Shown: positions 22,861-30,717 of the stretch, piece by piece
How the letters are laid out: each line of letters starts with the position of its first letter
How positions within the stretch are numbered: the first letter of the stretch is position 1
DNA from: Papaver somniferum
Lineage: Eukaryota; Streptophyta; Magnoliopsida; Ranunculales; Papaveraceae
Assembly (NCBI RefSeq): GCF_003573695.1
Contig: NC_039359.1
Span: 139,897,939 to 139,961,938 of the forward strand
Direction of reading: 5' to 3'
Length of the DNA: 64,000 nt
Program-made: the position numbers and the translations under genes
Notes under the pieces: model-generated
What the model saw: the letters and a program-made list of their open reading frames with translations, nothing else
Database searches by the model: none
What the model was told of the DNA's origin: nothing

Positions 22861-23140
22861 GTAACATTAGATATACTCAGTTACATCCGCTCTATTCGAG
22901 TAGTAGTAACACTGGATGTACCCAGTTACATCCACTATATTCAAATAGTAGTAACATTGGATGCTACCAGTTACGTTCTGTGTCGAATGTTAGTAACACT
23001 GTATGTAACCAGTTACGTCCTATGTCGAATAGTAGTAACACTGGAGTTACGTCTTGTGTCGGATAGTAGTAACACTGGATGTAACCAGTTACGTCCTATG
23101 TTGAATGGTAGTAACACTTGATGTAACCAGTTGCATCCAC
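22861..23140. repeat. Seven-copy 42-45-bp tandem array, GTAAC/GTTAC dyad
   Basis: GTAACACTGGATGTAACCAGTTAC units start at 22861, 22906, 22951, 22993, 23035, 23069 and 23111. One unit is shortened to 34 bp. Each contains GTAAC at one side and GTTAC at the other, linked by TCCTATGTCGAATAGTA. It follows the 64-bp array after a short gap and shares the theme of a palindromic core ending in CCAGTT. The ORF over it is repeat-derived. Confidence 0.85.
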
Positions 23141-24945
23141 CCTATTCGAATAGTTACATCCTATCTTATAGTAATGTCCACCATATTTGAAGTTTAAAGC
23201 CCCATTTGAATAGTTGAGCGGATAAGTTCCAATATGTTTTAATGATTTTTTTGTTGCCAGTAACCAAATTTTAAATTCATGGTTACTCTTTTCGTTAAGC
23301 ATAATATATACTTGAGTTTGCTTTGGTTGAAGTTTGTGTTGCAAAGGAAAGCAAAAGGCTATTCAGAAGTGCTTGAGCAATTTCAAGAAAATACTGATTA
23401 TTTCATTTAAGCATGCCATAAAACCGCAAATGATGGAATACTTTATGGTTTGTTACAAGTCCTACTTTCTTAACGACAATCTATGTTGATTATCTTACTA
23501 CCACTAGGAAAAGTGTTCATTGTCCTGACGGTACTGCCGCTACAAATGAGATTCACAATTTCAGTCTTTGTTGCATTCACTTGTTGTAAAATAGCGCTTA
23601 CCGCTTGCATATATATTTGTTAGTATATAATTTTGGTTTAGAGTTTAGACATACATATGTTACTGATCTTAGCTTATGTCTTTTCGTTCAGAATAATGAA
23701 AACAAGGAAATGTGGTGCTATTTTTGGGTGACTGAAGAAGAATGGCAAGAAGAGTTCCAGCCATAATTGAATTTCAGTTAAGTTTATGAGGAAGGGTTTT
23801 GATCGGTTACAGTTGCTCTAACCTGTTCTGTTGAGTTTTGCTCCCATCACAAATACATATTAGGTGTTTGTCAAAAGGTCTGAGTGAGTAGTTCTGCAAA
23901 ACTTGAAGTTCAGCACTGTATCGATTGATTTCTCCAAGTTTCCATGGATGCTGATGAGTCTTCCAAAGAGTCAAGGAAGGAGATATGACAAAGGCATTGA
24001 GATATGGCTAGAGTTCTAACATGGGAACTACGTTGGCAGCTAAGACAAGGAACAACACACAGATGTTATAAGAGTTTGGATTAGGGGTTGTTTCAGTGGT
24101 GCAAAGATGTCAAGGCAAGTAAGAAGTCTTATCACAGAAGTTAATTTACGTTTTGCGTTCTTGGTAATTTAGGTCAAGGTTCAGTTTTATAAGCCATTAG
24201 TTCGTTGTTATATAATATCTTTTGGAAGGATATAATACAATTTTTCTGTGTTACTGAGTTCTAAATTTTCTGTAACTGCTTCTAAGATGAGTACTAATAA
24301 ACATGTGAAGCGTAATGGAAACTATTCAGTAAATATTGGCGGGTACTGTACAGTGTAATAAACGTACAGTATTCTGTTTTCATATGGGTGACGTGCCAAA
24401 AAAAGTTAAAAGGGTATTTCAGGTAGTTGCATTAAATTTAGTTATGTAAAAGATGAAAGATTGGGTGCAACATCCAAGTTTAGTTATTTGCACAGTATCT
24501 TAAAGATGCTTGGATATTTAAACAGTATTTTTTTTTTTGTTTGTCTTTTTTATTCAGGAATTATTGTTTTTGGTCTTTGTAACCAATTTTGTGGTAACTT
24601 AATATCATCGTACTTCAAGAATCACATTGAAATTATGTTAAGATGTTCGCGTTCTGTTTCCTTGGACCCAATTCAGTATGTTGTGGTGTTGTACGTAGAA
24701 TCCTCCTTTTAAGTTGAGACTTGAGAGTAAGTTGGTAGTGGCACACTGAATATCAAACCAGATCGATTTGCAGAGGGTTAGATGAATCTGGCCTTCTATA
24801 TGTGCCACGTTGGTGGCACACTTGGCTGACCAAGTATCTCCCTCTTCATGCCTAGTTTTTCTTTTGAGGGTTTGACTGAAATTTTTAATCAATTGGGGTA
24901 GAGTAGTTGTAGTCATGTTGGATTCGTAACAAATGGATTACAAAA
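23141..24945. other. No gene seen
   Basis: AT-rich sequence with frequent stops in all frames and no RNA gene. The word AAAGGGTATTTCAG at 24409-24422 is the inverted partner of 21712-21725. Confidence 0.4.
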
Positions 24946-25254
24946 TCAATCAAATTTATCGGCGTATTGGTTTACAATAGTAGTCCATGAATCTCTTTGC
25001 TCGAGGCAATGATAGAAAGTGAAACGGCGCCATGATGGAGGTGCTGGTGGCATCTCTATACGTTTTCTCCATCTGATTGCTCTTCTCCGCTCTGCTGCAG
25101 GTGGAGGAGGTGACCGTGTTTTTTGAGGTGGGGGTGGTTGTGATGGTTCCGGATGCTGATGTAAATTACTGGTGTAGTATATTTCAGGTACTGGCGGAGC
25201 TGATGGTTGAAGTTGATAAGGGTAACTTGTTTCCCCATATTGATACTGTGTCCT

Positions 25255-25664
25255 TGTTGGAAAAAAAATGGGTTTCACAAAGGATGAATGAATCAGAGAA
25301 GAAAGTGTTGCACTCCAAAACTTTCAAGGCTTGTATAAATTTCTTTTAGACAAATATTTCTACCCTCCCAATAACAATTGGCGATTACAACAGGTATGCG
25401 AAATATTGCCTTCAGGATACAATGAAAGCCCTGCAACGAAAACTGAATTCAAGGTTTGTACCCCTTGATTCAATCAAGAACACACAAAGAGATTTCTGAT
25501 TTCTGTTGGGAATAGGTTTTTATTCGCCAACAGGTTTCTATTCACGAAACGTCAGGTTCCTTCATCAACAGACATCAATGGTGTCTTTTGGATTCGAAAT
25601 TTTCGAACAGGCTTTTATCGGCCAAATAAAACCGTTGGTTAGCGGCGTTGAAAATATTCCAACA
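25255..25664 (-). repeat. 3' LTR of the small Copia element (410 bp)
   Basis: Bounded by TGTTGGAAAAAAAATGGG on the plus strand at 25255 and GAAAATATTCCAACA ending at 25664. Its last 30 bp (25635-25664) recur exactly at 26815-26844, the 5' LTR stub. Confidence 0.85.
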
Positions 25665-26294
25665 TTCTCCCCCTATTTTCAAAAACCATAAAACAAAGTT
25701 AAAACTTTTAAATCAGAGTGACTGCATCACCGAAGTGACTGCCTACGTACCCGAGTGGGATCAAGCCAACGTAGTTCAAGCACAATTGAGACTAAGCATC
25801 ATCGTTGAAATCAACACATAAATGATAGGTATCTTTTGGATTTGAACCTTCACTTAGTGTAAGAAACTAAAAGCCTTATCGAGGTTCTATGGTGAAACCA
25901 GTCTTGAACCAAGTACCCCTTATGATAAAACCGGAGTCTCCACACATATTGATTTCATAAAATCATGTGTTCTGTAGCCAAGCACGTTAATGGCCATGTG
26001 CTTATATCCTTGTTCATGAGTCTTCTTTAGAGAACGGTCTTCTTTTCTTAGGAAACGGCCTTATTTCCATACTCATATAGGTAAGTCTCGAAGGTGTTTC
26101 TGCGATACACCTTTTACTAATCATAGACTCATTAAGGATTTACATCCATCCTATTTTCTTGCAGAAACCAGCACTAATAAGAAATGGGAAGTTTTTATAT
26201 TAGTGCTCCATAATCCACATCCATAACTTGTTGGTACCACATTGAACCTTGTTTATCCTTTTCAAAACATAGGTTGGGTTTCTGCTATGGGAGA

Positions 26295-26746
26295 TCAAAC
26301 TTCCTTCACAGACCTTAGTCCCATTTCTTTCCTTTTTATTGAAACCACTGAACTTGGTAGACTTTTCGTAAATGGGTCTGCCAAATTTCTCTTTGATTCA
26401 ATAAAGTTAACCGTAACTACTCCCCTCTTGAGTAGTTGCCTAACCATGTAGTGTCTAAGACTTGCATGTCTAGACTTTCCATTATAAGTCTTATTAGAGA
26501 CATTATAGATTGTAGCTTGATTATCACAATTAATCAAGACCGCCGGAGTTGGCTTCTTCCAAAAAGGAATTTCCATAAGTAGGTTTCTAAGCCAATCTGC
26601 CTCCTTACATGCATCAGTTAAAGCTATCAATTCTGACAACATTGTTGAATCAGAAACACAAGTCTGCTTCTTGGAACTCCAAGACACAGCAGCACCCCCT
26701 AATGTAAAAATCCATCCAGAAGTTGACTTGGAATTTGAGTCTCCCC
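26295..26746 (-). pseudogene. Copia RNase H C-terminal fragment
   Basis: Minus-strand frame begins GDSNSKSTSGWIFTLGGAA, then SWSSKKQTC, LSELIALTDACKEADWLR (conserved acidic residue), NCDNQATI (catalytic aspartate context), YNGKSRHASLRHYMVRQLL and KRNLADPFTKSL. This is the end of a Copia polyprotein. It stops upstream at about 26746 where GC-rich filler begins, so the first RNase H motif and all of RT are missing. Confidence 0.85.
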
Positions 26747-26978
26747 TGGACCCCCACGACCTGACCTGTCAGGTCGACCACAGCCTGGGGGGCGATGCCC
26801 CCCAGGACCCCCCTTTGGTTAGCGGCGTTGAAAATATTCCAACAGTCCTCTCAGGGTCGGGTTTCCAAAACGATTCTTATCTGAGACCAGCAAATGAACT
26901 ACTTTTCCTTCTTAGGGAACCATTTCCACTTCCCACAGCTAAAGCAGCAGAAGATGATAAATTGCTCAAGTCATCCAT

Positions 26979-27339
26979 GTTTTCATTTGTATCGGCCGTA
27001 CCTGTCTGTTGTCCCTTCCACAGGTCTACAACGGCGAGGGCTATGGTGGCTACGACGGAGATGATAATAATGGTGGTGGTGATGGTGATGTTGCAATGTT
27101 ATACTATGATCCGTCCCTCTACCAACAGTTCCAGAACCACTATCAATTGTGGTGTTTCTATTAATAACCACGTAGCTGCTGGTTCTGGCTGATAATAACT
27201 TGTTTCAGGTGCCGGAATCTAGTTTCTGGCTTAGACTAGTAGGTCACAAGTGGTTTTTCTAGGAAGTTCACAAATAATAGCAAAGAAAACTATAACAAGA
27301 AAAAAGGTCCGGAAACATGAATAATGAAAAAAGAAGAAT
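26979..27339. other. Possible exon sequence, strand unclear
   Basis: Between 27025 and 27165 the plus strand can be read after an AG acceptor as a glycine/aspartate-rich tail (VYNGEGYGGYDGDDNNGG) ending in TAA. The minus strand reads a histidine/arginine-rich stretch. Codon use does not decide, and no flanking exon was found for either, so no gene is called. Confidence 0.2.
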
Positions 27340-27477
27340 GATTTTTTAGGGGTCATGGTTTTTTTTGAGGGGATCATGGTTTTATTAGGCCACCTTTCCT
27401 ATAGTTATAAGGGTGTCCTAAAACGTTGAAGTGACTAATCTATCCTTAACCTAATTTAATTTAAAACCAACCTAATA

Positions 27478-27705
27478 ACCACCTATATATAACCACCACC
27501 TCCTCACACCACCACCGCCGATTACCACCACCTCCGATTATCACCACCACCAACCACCGATTACCACCACCACCTCCTCCCACCACCACCGCCCACCACC
27601 GCCGATTACCACCACCACCTCCTCCGATTATCACCATCACCAACCACCGATTACCACCACCACCTCCGATTACCACCACCACCAACCACCACCACCTCTA
27701 TATAT
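27478..27705. repeat. CCACCA-rich low-complexity run
   Basis: Repeats of GATTACCACCACC and GATTATCACCACCACC. The Gly/Val/Trp-rich minus-strand ORF over it is not a gene. Confidence 0.9.
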
Positions 27706-27854
27706 ATAACTTAATTCAAAACATTAACAAAGATATTCACACAAACCCATTACTTGTCATTCGTTTTTGGTCGAATAAATGAGAAGTAATCATCTAAATA
27801 AGTTGAAAATGGAAGTTGCAGAGAGGTTTAATGGAGGTTTTTTTTCAGAGAAAA

Positions 27855-28530
27855 GTTCGGTTACGTCGCAAAAAACAAGTCTCAGCCGAACTTTTAGTTC
27901 GGTTACCTCGCAAAACGTTCGGTTTCGTCGCAAAAAGTTCGGTTATCACGAATTAATTTCTTCTTAACCGAACTCAGAGTTCGGTTGATTAGAAAAAAGA
28001 CTTTTAACCGAACTCCTTCTATTAGAACAACACAAGTCCATAAGTTCGGTTCCTTCGCAAAATAATATCACCGAACTTTACTTTACGAAAATAATGAGAA
28101 GTTCAAAAGTTCGGTTCGTTCGCAAAAATGTTAAGTTTTCTTTGTAACCGAACTCTACCTTTGAAACTTCGTAACCGAACTCTACCTAATTTGCCAAGAA
28201 ATAAATTTCGTAGTAACCGAACGTTTGCCTAATTGCATATATGCATATATAAGCCTAGTTCGGTTGATTCGCAAAATATGTTGAAGTTTGTGAACCAACC
28301 GAACTTCTAACACTAGGTTACTTTTAACCTGCAGTTCGGTTGGGAACTTGGTTGCGTTGAAGTTTGCGAACTAACCGAACATACTTCTGTAAATCTTATT
28401 ACTAAAGTTCGGCTACCTGCGTGTTTGAAGAAAGAAATCGAACTCTGTGTTCGGTTATATGTTCTTGACATTTATTAACCGAACTCCGAGTTCGGTTACA
28501 TGTTCTTCACACTTGGTAACCGAACTACCT
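27855..28530. repeat. Cluster of >20 AGTTCGGTT / AACCGAACT words in both orientations
   Basis: The 9-mer AGTTCGGTT or its complement occurs, with small variation, about 22 times in 675 bp. The forward form is often followed by a TCGC four to six bases on. Two back-to-back palindromes occur: AACCGAACTCAGAGTTCGGTT at about 27966 and AACCGAACTCCGAGTTCGGTT at about 28478. Spacing is irregular (20-60 bp), so this is not a simple tandem array. The transcript would be heavily folded. Confidence 0.9.
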
Positions 28531-28596
28531 AAACCTAGCAGGAATTTTTTACAAAAATTTACAGTTTTATGAATATTTGGACCAATTCAACCACCA

Positions 28597-28860
28597 TTAT
28601 CTAAGTTTGAAGCATACTTGGGGACCCAAATATTCTTCCTCCGGTTGTGGTCGGTAAAATCCATCATTTTCATCTTGAGATCGAGTTTGTAGAAGAATAC
28701 ACTCACCATCTAAGAAATAACTCATATCTAAATCATTGTGACGATTAACAAATACTCTAGGAGAGGATGGAGATGAAGAATCGGATGAGCTATCATCACT
28801 TGAATACTCAAGCTTAGTGAATTGGAAAAAAAAATTATTTTCCATGTTTTTCATCTTCAT
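28597..28860 (-). CDS. 87-residue serine/acidic ORF inside the TIR-like element
   Basis: Open from ATG at 28860 to TGA/TAG-type stop at 28597 on the minus strand. Residues 18-34 are serine- and aspartate-rich (YSSDDSSSDSSSPSSPR), followed by a more ordered region with DMSYFLDGECILLQTRSQDE and a DGFYRPQPEEEYLGP stretch. It reads toward the dyad cluster. There is no recognised domain. It could be a captured host exon or a chance frame; a 5' leader with CT-rich sequence precedes it. Confidence 0.3.
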   Translation of the reverse strand: MKMKNMENNFFFQFTKLEYSSDDSSSDSSSPSSPRVFVNRHNDLDMSYFLDGECILLQTRSQDENDGFYRPQPEEEYLGPQVCFKLR

Positions 28861-28941
28861 CTTCTCTAACTTTACTCTCTCAATAATTCTACTTCTTTAA
28901 TTTAATCATTTCACTAATGATTTCACTAATCATTACCCAAA

Positions 28942-29009
28942 ATTAATCAGGAGGATAGTTTAGGTATTAATATAAATTAATCAGGAGGATAGTTTAGGTA
29001 TTAATATAA
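28942..29009. repeat. 34-bp tandem duplication
   Basis: ATTAATCAGGAGGATAGTTT with its following 14 bases occurs twice head to tail, with no differences seen. Confidence 0.95.
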
Positions 29010-29100
29010 ATGTCTAGATAAGGGGTGACCTAGATTTACTTCTAAATGTCTTACTAAAAATAGAACCATGGTCCCAAAAAAATCATGATTTCAAAAAATC

Positions 29101-30717
29101 GTTCAAAAAGAATAGATGGTAACAGCGAAGATTAGTTGTCCTCTCTGGCCAAGCCCAGGGTGTTGATTTGACCCATCTTTCCGGCTCCAATTCTAAGTGT
29201 GCAGACGTATATTATGTGACGCCATAAAGAACCTAAACGAGTTTATGATTGTTGATGCCAACCCACCGGCAGTAATATTCAATTGGCAGAAAAAATCCTC
29301 TGGGAAGGCATGTGCTAGAATCAACTGCACAAGGATTCGCAGCAGTGGATGGATCGCATGGTATAGGTGATTATTATCACTTAACTCGTTTATAATGCTT
29401 CAAAAAAAAACTCGTTTATGATCAGAGCTTCTATTTTAGATGACATACTTGTCATCCAGTTTAGGTAACAAACTAAGCTTGTTGGCTTCGGGGGAGCATA
29501 CAAGTGATGGATAAAAATCCGAAACTGATGCTAGAAAAAAATCCACGACATGTTTGCAGTTGGTGCAAGTGTTCCAGGTTCATTGAAGTCATTAAAAGGG
29601 AACACAATAAATCAACAATTTTATCCAAGAAAACACACACAGGTTTAATATTAGTGCCTTTACCAAATACAAAAACCCAAAATTTTCCAAGAAGTACTAA
29701 ACTATAGCCCATAATCAACAAACCATGAAAGTGTCTTCTTCAAACTTGCTACTTAGAGGGTTTGTGGTGTGACTTCAATATCAAACACATGAAAGTTACA
29801 GCAAAGTAAAAAAAAAAAAAAAAGGGTCAATGACTCCATATGAATGCTCAACATTAGTTCTTTCGCAATAAGATAGTTTAATCAAATTACAGAATTGATA
29901 AATGCCATGACCTAACCAAGTCAGGGCTGATGTCAGGCCACAATCTGTAAAATACCACCTCATATCTCTGATCCCCAATTAATCACTCACCAAGTTTGCT
30001 CTTCCTTGGTCGGAATAGGAACCCTATCCATGTATTAGGAGATTCGACTTATAAAAGCCAAAATGGAAAGATTGTTCACATGTATTACATCCAGTTAAAT
30101 TCAAAAAACTTCTAAAATTTCATAGAAAAGTTTCAGAGTTTTCACATGTACAACTGACCCTAAAGTAATCATGTGCTGGAAATCCCAGCAGAGATAGATC
30201 TGCTGAAGTAACACCTAAAGTAAGGAAGCATAACAGAATACGCTACCAGCATACTGATTACATACTACTAAAACTAATAATACTTCAGTAAGACATGAGG
30301 TGAAACAAATGAAGAGCAAATAAAATAAAGCCACATGAAGATGCAGATGAGATGGATACCTCATTCTGACAGAAGACATTCTCTCCATACCGCGTATAAA
30401 AAACGATAAATTGCTAAACCCCGTATTGCTGCAAGAAATCAACTAGTAATCCTGAGCAGCAGACCGAAAAGAACACGGACCTTGTACACCAAAATGTAAA
30501 ACCAGCCCAAACAACCTTCACTCTTCTGCTTGATACTATCAGGTTTCTACATAAAGAAAATCGATGGTTGAAGCCACCATCTATGGCTTCCATAAACAAA
30601 CTGAAGACCCATTCAATGGAGAAACAAGGTCGGCTAACATGACAGATATGTATGAGGAAGAAAAAAGGAGCAAGCACATGGGCTATTTGTCACCATGTCT
30701 CTAACAGTCTTGACTCT
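29101..30717. other. Downstream flank of the J-domain gene; probable 3'UTR near 30200-30717
   Basis: No coding sequence. On the minus strand, 30717 down to about 30180 is T-rich and pyrimidine-rich as expected of a plant 3'UTR. Where the transcript ends cannot be fixed. A poly-A run lies at 29810-29823. Confidence 0.4.

Larger units (their letters stand above)
25255..26844 (-). mobile_element. Internally deleted Copia retrotransposon with TSD GTCCT
   Basis: Perfect 5-bp target duplication GTCCT at 25250-25254 and 26845-26849. On the minus strand it consists of a 30-bp stub of the 5' LTR (26815-26844), a GC-rich filler, an RNase H fragment, an untranslated stretch, a purine tract (AATAGGGGGAGAA, 25665-25677) and a complete 410-bp 3' LTR. 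LTR ends are TGTTGGAA...TTCCAACA. Gag, protease, integrase and RT are gone. Confidence 0.9.
24946..26978 (-). pseudogene. Host gene remnant interrupted by a Copia insertion
   Basis: Minus-strand reading runs from about 26978 (MDDLSNLSSSAALAVGSGNG) to 26850, skips the Copia element (25255-26849 with its TSD), and continues in the same frame from 25254 to a TGA at 24946-24948. The first part ends ESFWKPDPER. The second is proline-rich (PSQPPPPQKTRSPPPP), then basic and tryptophan-containing (RRRAIRWRKR, SWRRFTFYH), ending QYADKFD. A TAA stop interrupts the first part just before ESFWKPDPER, so it was probably dead or dying independently of the insertion. Sequence above 26978 may hold more exons, but the frames there are ambiguous. 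I do not recognise the family. Confidence 0.5.
27340..29100. mobile_element. Putative non-autonomous DNA transposon with imperfect TIRs
   Basis: The left end reads GATTTTTTAGGGGTCATGG and then GGGATCATGGTTTTATTAG. The reverse complement of the right end reads GATTTTTTGAAATCATG and then GGGACCATGGTTCTATTTT. Together these give about 50 bp of imperfect terminal inverted repeat. No clean target duplication was found, so the superfamily is open. Contents: CCA-rich simple sequence, a dense AGTTCGGTT/AACCGAACT cluster, one small minus-strand ORF, and a 34-bp tandem duplication. Confidence 0.5.

Noticed and set aside
22399..23140. Regularly spaced repeats resembling a CRISPR array
   Set aside because: The spacers are themselves repeated from unit to unit, and this is plant nuclear DNA; these are ordinary tandem repeats.
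25077..25349. Plus-strand ORF antisense to the proline-rich segment
   Set aside because: The minus strand has the consistent frame across the Copia insertion and an ordinary codon pattern; the plus ORF runs into the LTR.
26671..27192. 173-residue plus-strand ORF
   Set aside because: It crosses the Copia/host junction at 26844 and reads the RNase H fragment antisense, so it cannot be one gene.
27461..27685. Gly/Val/Trp-rich minus-strand ORF
   Set aside because: Translation of the CCA-rich simple sequence.
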